From positions 1,231,101-1,295,100 of the forward strand of contig NZ_DF968181.1 in NCBI RefSeq assembly GCF_001192795.1: a stretch of DNA of 64,000 nucleotides, given 5' to 3'. Shown in pieces: positions 36,689 to 45,566 of this stretch (positions are counted from its first letter, which is position 1; each line of letters opens with the position of its first letter). A program made the translations under genes and the position numbers. The notes under the pieces were generated by a model. That model ran no database searches. It saw nothing but the letters and a program-made list of their open reading frames with translations, and was not told the origin of the DNA. The DNA comes from Flexilinea flocculi (lineage in GTDB: Bacteria > Chloroflexota > Anaerolineae > Anaerolineales > Anaerolineaceae).

Positions 36689-37332
36689 AAATATTAATTG
36701 TTGGATGTGGACGTGTCGGATCTGGCATTGCCAGAGTGTTGGCTTCCCAAAACCATAAAGTCTCTATCGTCGATAAGGATCCTCAGGCATTTGAAAGGCT
36801 GGGAGAGGATTTTAAAGGTCAAATATTCACCGGTGTCGGATTTGATCGTGATACTTTGTTGAAAATGGGCATAGAACGGGCAGATGCACTTGCTGCGGTT
36901 ACAACCAATGATGACACGAATATTGTTGCAGCCCGTATCGCAAAATTCATTTTTCGGGTTCCCCGGGTTGTTGCACGTTTATACGATGTCCGACAGGCTG
37001 AGATTTACCGAAGATTAGGACTCCAAACAATCGCCCCGACAGAATGGGGAATTCATCGAATCACCGACTTGCTGTTGTACTCCCCGCTGGATACAGTTTA
37101 TGGAATTGGCAGTGGTGATGTGGAACTCATTGCTGCAGATGTTCCAAATCTGATGGTAGGAAAAACCGTTCGAGATTTGACAGTTACTGGCGAAATTCAT
37201 ATTGTTTCGATAACACGTGCTAACAGAACATTCCTGCCCACTTCCGGGACGATTTTACAGAAGGATGATCTACTCCATTTGGCAGTCTTACGATCGTCTG
37301 CCGGTCGTCTGCGGGAAATATTGGGCGTATAA
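36685..37332 (+). CDS. TrkA/KtrA-type RCK protein (first)
   Basis: 215 residues. A Rossmann NAD-binding start (ILIVGCGRVGSGIARVL, then VDKDPQAFERL) is followed by a TrkA_N domain to about 130 and a TrkA_C domain (GDVELIAADVPNLMVGKTVRDL). Such proteins gate Trk/Ktr potassium channels in response to nucleotides. The start overlaps the upstream ATPase stop (ATGA). No channel gene (trkH/ktrB) is in the window. Confidence 0.92.
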   Translation: MKILIVGCGRVGSGIARVLASQNHKVSIVDKDPQAFERLGEDFKGQIFTGVGFDRDTLLKMGIERADALAAVTTNDDTNIVAARIAKFIFRVPRVVARLYDVRQAEIYRRLGLQTIAPTEWGIHRITDLLLYSPLDTVYGIGSGDVELIAADVPNLMVGKTVRDLTVTGEIHIVSITRANRTFLPTSGTILQKDDLLHLAVLRSSAGRLREILGV

Positions 37333-37345
37333 GAAAGGAGAAAAC

Positions 37346-38026
37346 ATGTTTACGATTATTATTGGCGGCGGGCAAGTAGGAAATTATCTGGCATCTTTAT
37401 TGCTGCGGGAAAATCATCAGATTATGATTGTTGAAAATCGAAAAGAAAGGGTTGAATTCCTGAAACAATCGATTCCGGAAAACATGGTAATGCTGGGTAA
37501 TGGAACAGATCCAGAGACGCTTGAAAAAGCTGGCATTCATAAAGCCAATGTGATTGCCGTAGTAACCGGTGCGGATGAGACTAATTTGGCTGTTTGCAGT
37601 CTGGCAAGTTATGAATTTAAGGTTCCAAGGATTATTTCACGTGTGAACAATCCAAAAAATGCCTGGCTTTATACACCGGAAATGGGGGTACATGTTGCGC
37701 TGAATCAGGCAGAATTATTGGGTAACTTGATTTTGGAAGAAATGTCTCTTGGAGATATGATGACGTTAGTCAAATTGCGAAAAGGGCAATACTCGCTTGT
37801 TGAGGAAAAAGTGGCTCCAGGTTCTTCTGCTGATGGAAAATCGATTCAGATGTTGGGATTACCGGCGCGCTGTCTTTTAGCGGCGATTATTCGAAAAGGT
37901 GATTTGATTTTACCGCGTGGCGAAACAATTTTACAGGCTGCGGATGAAGTTTTAGCAATTGTACATTCAACGGAACTTGCTGATTTGGCTGGTATCCTCG
38001 GCCCTGTCCGACAGATTTTAAAATGA
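37346..38026 (+). CDS. TrkA/KtrA-type RCK protein (second)
   Basis: 226 residues from the ATG at 37346, which has AAAGGAG just upstream. The longer upstream frame is rejected. It has the same organisation as the preceding gene: IIIGGGQVGNYLASLLL with VVTGADETNLAVCSLA, then TrkA_C. Two single-unit RCK proteins in tandem suggest a hetero-oligomeric ring or two separate partners. A long hairpin follows the gene. Confidence 0.92.
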   Translation: MFTIIIGGGQVGNYLASLLLRENHQIMIVENRKERVEFLKQSIPENMVMLGNGTDPETLEKAGIHKANVIAVVTGADETNLAVCSLASYEFKVPRIISRVNNPKNAWLYTPEMGVHVALNQAELLGNLILEEMSLGDMMTLVKLRKGQYSLVEEKVAPGSSADGKSIQMLGLPARCLLAAIIRKGDLILPRGETILQAADEVLAIVHSTELADLAGILGPVRQILK

Positions 38027-38058
38027 TTTTTTTGATCCTCAATGATGTATACTGAGCA

Positions 38059-38107
38059 AAATGAACAACAAATCCTCCGGTTTTTCCGGAGGATTTGTTG
38101 TTCATTT
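38059..38107. terminator. Strong hairpin after the TrkA pair
   Basis: A perfect 22-bp stem (38059-38080 with 38086-38107) around TTTTT, including CCTCCGG/CCGGAGG at the top. A T run begins about ten bases later. It lies between convergent genes and probably ends both transcripts. It lacks the end motifs of the dispersed repeat. Confidence 0.8.
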
Positions 38108-38171
38108 GAATAATCGATTTTTTCGGTAAAAAATCTTCTCAGCAATTTCTTTTGATGTGAATCAATTTCAA

Positions 38172-38372
38172 TTATTTTGAAGACATTTTATTTCCGGTTT
38201 TATTATTCCCATCCAAGTTTTGCATTGCAAATTCAAGACATTGGACGACAAGGTTATTCAATGATAGATGATTTTCCACTGCCAATTTCTCTAAAATATT
38301 AACCATATTTTCAGGCAGCCGAAAGGTTTTCGATTCACAGGAATATCCTTTTTGTATAACAAATTCGCTCAT
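38172..38372 (-). CDS. Small ribbon-helix-helix protein
   Basis: 66 residues; GGAG precedes the ATG at 38372. SKTFRLPENMVNILEKLAVE followed by LSLNNLVVQCLEFAMQNL is the strand-helix-helix pattern of Arc/CopG-like DNA-binding proteins. No toxin gene is adjacent, so a stand-alone regulator is more likely than an antitoxin. The target is unknown. Confidence 0.65.
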   Translation of the reverse strand: MSEFVIQKGYSCESKTFRLPENMVNILEKLAVENHLSLNNLVVQCLEFAMQNLDGNNKTGNKMSSK

Positions 38373-38709
38373 TACATCTCCACTTATAATTTTATCAGTA
38401 TGGTTATTTATTAATTAAGAATATTGTGAGTATTTACTTATTGTAACCATCTTGTTTATTTTACGATAATTATTTGCTTCGTGAAAAAAAAGATGACAGA
38501 TTCTTACAAAAAAATAAAATTAAGCTGATTATTAAATACAAGGATGGCTTATGAAGTAAATCTCAATTATACAGAGAATAAAAGAATATTCAGATAGTGA
38601 TTCTCATTGATTAATAATTACCATTTGATCTAATTCATCATTAAGAAATACAATGATCTTTCATCGATTTCCAATACATAATTAATAGAAGAGATAATGT
38701 GATCAAAAC

Positions 38710-38848
38710 CAGTAATTGGAAAAGAGAGTCAGTTAATCAAAAAATGGAGCTATCTTTCGAATAGAACAAAAAAAATTCATTCCAGATTCTGAAATACGAA
38801 ATATGAAATGAATATTTCGTATTACCTCCCCGGATTTCGAATTATTGA
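38710..38848. repeat. Possible palindromic element with 12-bp hairpin
   Basis: The right end ATTTCGAATTATTG is good; the left end CAGTAATTGGAAAA is approximate. The hairpin AATACGAAATAT (38794-38805) with ATATTTCGTATT (38813-38824) has a perfect 12-bp stem. Confidence 0.5.
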
Positions 38849-38916
38849 TCTTTAGGTCACAACAGTTACCTGTAAAATAGAGTTATACGAATGATTTATT
38901 TCAGAAAGTCAGAAAT

Positions 38917-39038
38917 CAGTAATCTTAAATTGGAAAAGTTTTTTGAAAAGTGAAAGGAAAAAAGTTGTCGTGTTGTTTTTGCGCTCTGCACAAAAACAAC
39001 ACAAATCAACGAATTATTTTAATATTTCAAATCACTTG
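38917..39038. repeat. Dispersed palindromic element with hairpin
   Basis: The ends are CAGTAATCTTAAATT and ATATTTCAAATCACTTG. The hairpin GTGTTGTTTTTG (38970-38981) with CAAAAACAACAC (38991-39002) is capped by a GC/GC pair around TCT, the same cap design as at 1481 and 9493. Confidence 0.7.
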
Positions 39039-39085
39039 CCAGAGAAATAATTGTGAATTGACCAATGATCCAGTGAGATTTTTTG

Positions 39086-41494
39086 ATGAGTGAACAAGTA
39101 TTGAACCGATTTGTTATTCCGCTGCGAGATATTAATGCCTCTCCATCATTAATCGGAGAAAACGGCGTTAATTTGGCGCGTTTATCATCAGCAAGTCTCC
39201 CCATCCCACCGGGGTTTTTCATCTCATCCGATGCATATCTACAATTTGCAGCAAATTATGGCTTATTCGATCGGATTCAACTTGTACTGTCCGAAGCATT
39301 ATTACACAATCTTCAGCATATAACAGCATCGGTTGAAATAATTCAACAATTATTTATTAATAATCCGATCCCGCCGGAGATTTCTAATGAAATTCATCAC
39401 GCTTTCGATACTATTGAAAATGGCATTCATAGAACAATCATTCAGGGTTCGGTTTGTTTTGCTACATTCCCTGATCCTATATTTTCTGATTCTTTTCATT
39501 TTTTTCAAAATGCTTCCGGATTGGAAGAAATTGAATTGACAATTCGAAAATGCTGGGCTTCTATCTGGACACCTCAAACCATTCAATATTTGATACGGTT
39601 TCGACTTCCACCTGATCAAATTCAAATGGCTGTGATCGTCCAAGAAAAACTACAATCCGATACGAACGGAATCATGCTGACAGTAAATCCGGAAAATGGA
39701 CGAAGTGATCGCGTAATTATCGATACATTTGAAGGAGAAAAAAAAGGCAGCATTACACCGACTTATCGAATTACTGTGCATAAGAAAACTGGAAAAATAA
39801 TCCATTGGAAAACGGCATCCAAGGAAATTGTTACTATTCGGTCACCGTTTGGCGTTTATCGAATACCGGTTCATCCTTTGGATACAAAAAACGCTGTTTT
39901 AGAAAATCGACAGGCTTCTAATTTAGCCAAACTGGGTATGATCATCGAGAACCTGCTTCATAAACCAGTGAAAATTAATTGGGAAATCAAAAGTCGAGAT
40001 TGCTTTATCATTCAAGTTCATCCGATCAATGATTATCTTGGAATCAAAAAGCCATGGACACCTTCAAATTCCAAATCTTATCTGATTCGAAGCCGTTTAG
40101 TGGAATTATTTCCGGATCCAATTACTCCGATATTCGAGACGATGGGAATTCCGGCTTTGCTTGAAGCCGATCAAAGAATGCGCATGGCTTCAAGAAGTAT
40201 TTTTCATCCTGCTCCTCTTAATTTGGATGTCGTCAACGGGTATATCTACCAAAGTTTTCGTAATCGATTCAGTTATTATCTCACTCTCTTGTATACTTTC
40301 TTACATACGAAAAAAATAATTGGTCTGAATAGAACTGGCGCAGAAGAAAATCGAATCTTGGCGCATTCAATAATTGAAAAATGGGAAAACGAGGATTTGA
40401 CAACTTTAAAATCTCACTTCATTTATGATGCAATTCAGAAACAAATTTCCTGTTCAGCGATTATCTTTGCAGACCTATGGCAAAGCTTCATTATTTCATC
40501 TGCTTTTTGTGAATTATGGGCAAGATTGTTATTCGATCATGAATTATTTACTGAAAAATTCAAGATAAATCAATTTGAACAAAAATTCTCTCCAGTTCAT
40601 GAATATTTTCCGAATCAGAGTCCACGTATACACAATTCATTGGATGCCGTTTCATTTTCGTTGGATTTCGGTAGATTGCTTCGTATGGATCAGAATGATT
40701 CTCTAATGAATCATTTTAATGTGGCGTTACCTGAAAGAAATAGCAACTTGATCAATTATCACGAGAAAGAACGATACCAGAAGAAATCGCGTTTCCTATA
40801 CTGTATCGCACCGATACGAAAAAAATGGTTTTTGAAAAATCTCGGACAAATTCAACCATGTTATATGATGCATGAAGATTTAGTCGAAGAGTTGCGGGAA
40901 ATGAATACGATCATTCGGAAATCCTTCCTTGAATTAGGAAACCGAATCAAGGCTGCTGGAGCGATGGAGAATGCAGAAGATATTGCATGGATTCATGCCG
41001 ATGAATTGGCCGAAATCATTTTTCATTTGGATTTAGAGGAATCTCCGGATGATTATTCTGAGAAAGTTCAAGATCGAAAAGCTGTCTGGAAACAAAATTT
41101 TCGTTTTATATGTCCCGAAGTAATTCCTATGGATACCCGATGGATGAAGTTTTGTGGATTACAGCACAGTCAGTTCAAAGAAATCAAGGGATTCTCAGTT
41201 CAGAAAGGGCAAGTGACTGCTCCGGCTTGTGTAATCCGCAGTTATGAGGACTTTATAAAGCTGCGTACGGGTGATGTAATCGTAGTTACGGCGATCATAC
41301 CGGCATGGATGCCTTTAATTGCGAGAGCTTCTGCTATAGTGACCGATTATGCCGGAATGATTTATGATCAATGGATTGCAGTTACTTCCAGTCAAATACC
41401 GATTGTGGTTGAAACAAAAGCTGCCACGCGGATAATTCAAACCGGACAAATTGTTACGGTGAATGGTGATCAGGGAACAGTCAGACTCGGATAA
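39086..41494 (+). CDS. PEP-synthase-like protein lacking the phospho-histidine
   Basis: 802 residues from the ATG at 39086. The N-terminal PPDK/PEP-synthase ATP-grasp domain is clear (GENGVNLARLSSASLPIPPGF, then IQGSVCFATFPDP and VIVQEKLQSDTNGIMLTVNP in pieces). The middle has the helical region seen in rifampin-phosphotransferase and PpsA-like proteins (EDIAWIHADEL). The C-terminal swivelling domain is present (KGQVTAPACVI, GDVIVVT). At its catalytic site the usual GGxxSH reads AGMIYD at 756-761, with Asp761 where the phosphorylated His should be. Normal phosphotransfer is therefore unlikely, and the protein may have lost activity or acquired another role. It stands alone between repeats. 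Confidence 0.75.
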   Translation: MSEQVLNRFVIPLRDINASPSLIGENGVNLARLSSASLPIPPGFFISSDAYLQFAANYGLFDRIQLVLSEALLHNLQHITASVEIIQQLFINNPIPPEISNEIHHAFDTIENGIHRTIIQGSVCFATFPDPIFSDSFHFFQNASGLEEIELTIRKCWASIWTPQTIQYLIRFRLPPDQIQMAVIVQEKLQSDTNGIMLTVNPENGRSDRVIIDTFEGEKKGSITPTYRITVHKKTGKIIHWKTASKEIVTIRSPFGVYRIPVHPLDTKNAVLENRQASNLAKLGMIIENLLHKPVKINWEIKSRDCFIIQVHPINDYLGIKKPWTPSNSKSYLIRSRLVELFPDPITPIFETMGIPALLEADQRMRMASRSIFHPAPLNLDVVNGYIYQSFRNRFSYYLTLLYTFLHTKKIIGLNRTGAEENRILAHSIIEKWENEDLTTLKSHFIYDAIQKQISCSAIIFADLWQSFIISSAFCELWARLLFDHELFTEKFKINQFEQKFSPVHEYFPNQSPRIHNSLDAVSFSLDFGRLLRMDQNDSLMNHFNVALPERNSNLINYHEKERYQKKSRFLYCIAPIRKKWFLKNLGQIQPCYMMHEDLVEELREMNTIIRKSFLELGNRIKAAGAMENAEDIAWIHADELAEIIFHLDLEESPDDYSEKVQDRKAVWKQNFRFICPEVIPMDTRWMKFCGLQHSQFKEIKGFSVQKGQVTAPACVIRSYEDFIKLRTGDVIVVTAIIPAWMPLIARASAIVTDYAGMIYDQWIAVTSSQIPIVVETKAATRIIQTGQIVTVNGDQGTVRLG

Positions 41495-41571
41495 AAAACT
41501 ATTTTTCCAGAATTAATATGGGAAAAATCGTATTTGTTCTTTTCATTAAAGAGCGCCAATTTATTAAATAA

Positions 41572-41694
41572 CAGTAATGAGAAATAATGAGTTTTTTTTC
41601 GAACCAATCGAGATTACTTATGGTTGTGCAGTCTTCACTCTGTGCGCAAAAACTGCACAACCATAGAAAATTCTTTCCAAATTTCTGATTGTCT
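41572..41694. repeat. Dispersed palindromic element with 14-bp hairpin
   Basis: CAGTAATGAGAAAT begins it and ATTTCTGATTGTCT ends it. The stem is TATGGTTGTGCAGT (41619-41632) with ACTGCACAACCATA (41652-41665), with a small CAC-TCT-GTG hairpin in the loop. It lies between two convergent genes and may terminate both. Confidence 0.65.
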
Positions 41695-41697
41695 TAA

Positions 41698-42408
41698 TTA
41701 GACTTTCCGACCACCACTAAGTTTATCCTGAAATAACTTCAATTCATCCATTTTTCCTAGCGCTGCCAAATGCGCCTGTTCAGGCCAGGAAGATGGATCT
41801 CCTAATCGAATTCCTGCAGTAGTAAGAATTTCCTTTATCTGTTCTGCTTTTAGCTCGGACAATTGCAAAAAGGTTTTTATACCGGCAGCTTTTAATACGG
41901 TTTGAATTTTTGGTCCGATACCTTCAATTAATGTGAGATCCTCCTCTGCCATCGTCTCTTTCAGTTTCTGGTCTTCCAATAATTGTGTGTCAGCAGTCGG
42001 AGTTATAAGATTTTCATCAGGTTCGAGTAAATCATTGGTAATTTCCGGTAACTCGTCATCCGGTGGTTCAAAGATTGTGGCAGTTTTAACGGATTTAAAT
42101 TCTCCGGGTTCAACATCGGTTGCTTCAGTATCAAAGGGTTCATCGTTAACTGTTTTTACCGGTAGAGATTCTTCAGTCATGGGATTAATGATTTCATCAA
42201 CATTCGAAGTCTTTTTTTCTGCTGGAGCAGAGGGAGCTTTGGTGATTTCTTTTTTTTGCGGATGATATATTTTCCATAAAATCAAAATTAAAAAGAGGAG
42301 AATAATCAGATATCCCCACCATGGTAATTCATTTGAAGTTTTCTTTTCTTGAGCAGCAGATGACTGCAGAAACAGCGAAGCCAATGGTGAAACAGGTCCA
42401 AAGAACAT
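41698..42408 (-). CDS. Single-pass membrane protein with C-terminal helix-hairpin-helix domain
   Basis: 236 residues; CGGAGG upstream supports the ATG at 42408. One membrane helix lies at about 29-48 (WWGYLIILLFLILILW), followed by a long acidic, low-complexity linker (50-155). The C-terminal domain has a helix-hairpin-helix core (DLTLIEGIGPKIQTVLKAAGI, then FLQLSELKAEQIKEIL) and ends with DPSSWPEQAHLAALGKMDEL. This domain resembles the DUF4332/L21e-like helix-hairpin-helix families, which often bind nucleic acid but also occur at protein interfaces. The function is unknown. Confidence 0.75.
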   Translation of the reverse strand: MFFGPVSPLASLFLQSSAAQEKKTSNELPWWGYLIILLFLILILWKIYHPQKKEITKAPSAPAEKKTSNVDEIINPMTEESLPVKTVNDEPFDTEATDVEPGEFKSVKTATIFEPPDDELPEITNDLLEPDENLITPTADTQLLEDQKLKETMAEEDLTLIEGIGPKIQTVLKAAGIKTFLQLSELKAEQIKEILTTAGIRLGDPSSWPEQAHLAALGKMDELKLFQDKLSGGRKV

Positions 42409-42479
42409 AATGATCCTCCGTTATTTTTATTTGGTCTGATTATTTCGGTTATATTGAACAGAAAATCACACCAATTTAA

Positions 42480-42627
42480 CTGCTTCGAAAAACAGTGTAG
42501 AATACAACTTCTTTTTTCAGATTCAGAATTCTATGTTGTTATTATGGTTTTGCACGAAGTGCAAAACCATAATAACAACATATTCTCTTTATTTATTCGG
42601 AAAGTCAATCCATATTTTGAATTGTTG
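42480..42627. repeat. Dispersed palindromic element with 24-bp hairpin
   Basis: It carries the longest hairpin of the family: a perfect 24-bp stem (42532-42555 with 42559-42582) around GAA. The right end is ATATTTTGAATTGTTG; the left end is less certain. The segment after the hairpin (TTTATTCGGAAAGTCAATCC) is shared with the copies at 1481 and 156. Confidence 0.75.
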
Positions 42628-42676
42628 AATTATTAACCTTATTATAGCAATTTCAATATAGTAAATTCAAGCCAAC

Positions 42677-42760
42677 CAACAATTCGAAATTCGAAAAAAT
42701 CTTACATGAAAAGAGAAAAAATACTACAGCAAGATTTCTTTTCCATTTCTCGAACCGCTG
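42677..42760. repeat. Dispersed palindromic element, short form
   Basis: The ends CAACAATTCGAAAT and CATTTCTCGAACCGCTG fit the family; no strong hairpin is present. Confidence 0.6.
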
Positions 42761-42930
42761 AATTTTGGTAGTTATCTTTTATATGTGAAAAATTCATATA
42801 ATAGAAATGAAATGAAAAAAGGGTTATCAAGAAGTCAGGATTAATTGACGGATGAACCTATTTAGGAATATTGTTCAAAGTCCATAACAAGGGAACGAGG
42901 AAATTTTCTTCAGTACCTGGCGGCATATCA

Positions 42931-43650
42931 ATGAAAATGGCATCAATGGTGATGAGAAAATGTAAGATCGCTCCCAATGATTCGAAAAATGAATTGATTT
43001 TCAGAAATCGAGAAAATTTGATTTCTGAAATCGAAAGATTTGTTCGGAATCAGGATGTGCTTCAATCATTTAAGAAAGTTCGCCGGGAACAATTTGTTCC
43101 GCCAAATGTGCGGGACGATGCATATTGTGATTGCGCTTTACCGATTGGTTTTGGCCAAACGATATCTCAACCATCGTTGGTTGTTCAAATGATTGACCTT
43201 CTGGATTTACAACCCGGCAAAAAAGTCCTTGAAATTGGAACCGGTTCCGGTTATCAAACTGCATTGCTTGCCGAATTAGCATATATTGAGATTTTCTCTA
43301 TAGAGATCATCCCGGAATTATATAAACAGTCTTCAACACTTCTGCATGTGCTTGGCTACAAAAATATCCATTTAAAACTTGGAGATGGATATTTCGGATG
43401 GTCAGAATATGCACCGTTTGATGCAATCATTGTTGCAGCAGCACCTGATCATATTCCTCCTGCATTGGTTCAGCAGCTTAAGGAAAGTGGTATTATGCTG
43501 ATTCCCGTAGGAGCTCCAGAGCAATATCAAATATTATGGAAAATTGTCAAAGAAAAAGGGCAGATCAAAATGAAGAATGCAGGCAGCGTTATTTTTGTTC
43601 CATTTACTGGAAAAGGGGTTCGGGATCAATCTGAAGTTGAAATCGAATGA
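42931..43650 (+). CDS. pcm: Protein-L-isoaspartate O-methyltransferase
   Basis: 239 residues if started at the ATG at 42931; other in-frame ATGs follow within 30 bases, so the exact start is uncertain. The family motifs are plain: VRREQFVPPNVRDDAYCD, LPIGFGQTISQPSLVVQMIDLL and the SAM-binding motif VLEIGTGSGYQTALLAEL, then FDAIIVAAAPDHIPPALVQQL. It methylates isoaspartyl residues of aged proteins in the cytoplasm using S-adenosylmethionine. The N-terminal 20-30 residues beyond the usual family start are poorly supported. It is monocistronic by position. Confidence 0.9.
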   Translation: MKMASMVMRKCKIAPNDSKNELIFRNRENLISEIERFVRNQDVLQSFKKVRREQFVPPNVRDDAYCDCALPIGFGQTISQPSLVVQMIDLLDLQPGKKVLEIGTGSGYQTALLAELAYIEIFSIEIIPELYKQSSTLLHVLGYKNIHLKLGDGYFGWSEYAPFDAIIVAAAPDHIPPALVQQLKESGIMLIPVGAPEQYQILWKIVKEKGQIKMKNAGSVIFVPFTGKGVRDQSEVEIE

Positions 43651-43751
43651 ATCACCGCGGTACATCTTATTAAGTGAGATACGAGGTGGAAAAATTGCTG
43701 TCTTTCCTTTAATATAGCGTATATTTTGATTTGAGAACTAAAATAATCCTG

Positions 43752-45566
43752 TCAATCGACTTCCTTTGGTTGAATCCCAAGACTTGAAAAAACATCTTGC
43801 GCTGCAGCGATCAACTCGGGATTTTCGCTGATATCTAAAACTTTCTGAAAATCTGTTATAGCGGATTCCTTTTTGCCGGTGTTATATCGAGCTACACCTC
43901 TATTAAAATAGGAAAGGTCAGTATTACTTCCCAGATCGAGCGCTTTGTCAAATAACGGGATCGCCTCTTCATATCTTTTCAACTGAACATTGGCCAACCC
44001 TTTCTGATAATATGCCTCACCGAAAACAGGATCCAGGCGAATAGCTTCATCGAAGTAATCTATTGCATCCTGATATTGCATTTTTGCGATGAAACATCGG
44101 CCGATCCAGTTCAAAGTGATTGGATTTTCGCCTTGCACCTCTGCAAATTTTTTCCAATCAAGGATCGCCAGATCAAAATCTTTCAACAGAAAATATGCCT
44201 GGGCACGGTAATCGTACACCTGGGGATAATCCGATGAATTCTTGAGAACGGTGGTTAATTGATCTGTTGCTTTTTGCGGCTCATTTGTCTGAATGTAAAT
44301 CAGTGAACTGTTGATCAGAGCAAGCAAATATTGCGGATTGAGTGTAATTGCCTTTTGAAAATCCTGTTGGGCCAGGTCATACTGCCCGGAATCCATATAT
44401 GTGATACCGCGATTATTGAAAACATCCACAGAAATCCCATTCAATTGAATGCTTTCTGTATAATCTTCTATGGCAGCGCTGTAGTTACTTTGCAGACGGT
44501 AAGTATTGCCGCGTTGGAAATAAAGATTTGGATTCTCGGGGTCAAGATCGATAGCCTGATCGAAAGCCGCCAATGCATTGGTTATTTCATTTTGTCGGAG
44601 ATAACATAATCCCAAATCAGCTAAAACCTCAGGTTGATCCGGTGTTAACCGATTGGCTATTTCCAGGTCTGACATAGCATCCTCAATGCTGTCTAATTGA
44701 ATCATTGCTTTTGCCCGTAACGCATAAAGACTTCCTTGTTCCGGATCGTTGCTGATGGCTGTACTCCATGATTCAGCAGCTTTTTTATATTCGGAAAGAT
44801 TGAAAAAAGCTTTCCCCCTGTTCACATTCAATTCTGTTGTTTCTCCGGATAAGTATGAAATTTGATCCCAATCAAGAAGCGCTTCGTGATATTTTCCGGA
44901 ATCATAATTTGCCTGAGCTCGCATTTGAAGCGCCGGAAGATTTTGCGGATCATTTTTGATGGCAATATTCAATGCCTGGATCGCAGGCTCGTAATTTTTC
45001 AACCTGTAATTTGCTTCAGCCTTCCCCATAAGCGCTTCTGCCTGGTCAGGCATCGATTGCAGAACTTTTTCAAAAAAACTGACAGCGTCCGAATACTGTT
45101 GCGATTGCAGCGCAATTTGACCGCTTAATAAATAATAATCCAGGTTATCCGGCTGCAGTTTATTCAGGGATTTTAAATCCGCTTGTGCTGATGCAACATC
45201 AGTAAGCGATAAATATGTCTGAGCTCGAAAGAGGTATACCTCTGCCGAATCAGGATACAATTGGATGATTTGATTGAAATCAGCCAAAGCATTCAAAAAA
45301 TCGCCTTGGTTGAAAAAGTAGTTTCCCCGGTTTAATAAGGCTTCTTTTAAAGTCGGGATCATCTCCAATGCCCGGTTATAGAATTCCAGCGCTTTTTCCG
45401 GATCTTCTTGTGTCAGGACAATATTCCCTTGTTCTGAAAGCTTCTGCGCAGATTTGTACGGAGATACCGATCTGCCGACATTTCCAAAAAGCGTCAATAA
45501 CATGGCAAAGATCAGATAAGTGGATATAACTGTGAGTAACCGAGTTTTTTTATACATTGATCGCAT
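43752..45566 (-). CDS. Membrane-anchored or secreted TPR-repeat protein
   Basis: 604 residues. An N-terminal hydrophobic segment (about 9-30) suggests a membrane anchor or signal. Almost all the rest is tetratricopeptide repeats of 34 residues, roughly 16 units, showing the usual pattern (A..LL.G......G.Y..A...F..A..L.P), for example AYFNRGVARYNTGKKESAIT-like units at the C-terminus. TPR arrays bind other proteins; the partner is unknown. ATGs at 45566 and 45557 are both possible starts, and neither has a strong ribosome site. The gene diverges from the giant secreted-protein gene. Confidence 0.85.
   Translation of the reverse strand: MRSMYKKTRLLTVISTYLIFAMLLTLFGNVGRSVSPYKSAQKLSEQGNIVLTQEDPEKALEFYNRALEMIPTLKEALLNRGNYFFNQGDFLNALADFNQIIQLYPDSAEVYLFRAQTYLSLTDVASAQADLKSLNKLQPDNLDYYLLSGQIALQSQQYSDAVSFFEKVLQSMPDQAEALMGKAEANYRLKNYEPAIQALNIAIKNDPQNLPALQMRAQANYDSGKYHEALLDWDQISYLSGETTELNVNRGKAFFNLSEYKKAAESWSTAISNDPEQGSLYALRAKAMIQLDSIEDAMSDLEIANRLTPDQPEVLADLGLCYLRQNEITNALAAFDQAIDLDPENPNLYFQRGNTYRLQSNYSAAIEDYTESIQLNGISVDVFNNRGITYMDSGQYDLAQQDFQKAITLNPQYLLALINSSLIYIQTNEPQKATDQLTTVLKNSSDYPQVYDYRAQAYFLLKDFDLAILDWKKFAEVQGENPITLNWIGRCFIAKMQYQDAIDYFDEAIRLDPVFGEAYYQKGLANVQLKRYEEAIPLFDKALDLGSNTDLSYFNRGVARYNTGKKESAITDFQKVLDISENPELIAAAQDVFSSLGIQPKEVD

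Larger units (their letters stand above)
38373..39085. other. Long AT-rich intergenic region with two palindromic elements
   Basis: Contains copies at about 38710-38848 and 38917-39038. The rest (38373-38709) is AT-rich with no gene, promoter or repeat that I can support. Confidence 0.6.
42409..42930. other. Divergent intergenic region with two palindromic elements
   Basis: Holds copies at 42480-42627 and 42677-42760. The remaining sequence is AT-rich. A possible in-frame TTG extension of the methyltransferase begins at 42871 but lacks a ribosome site. Confidence 0.55.
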
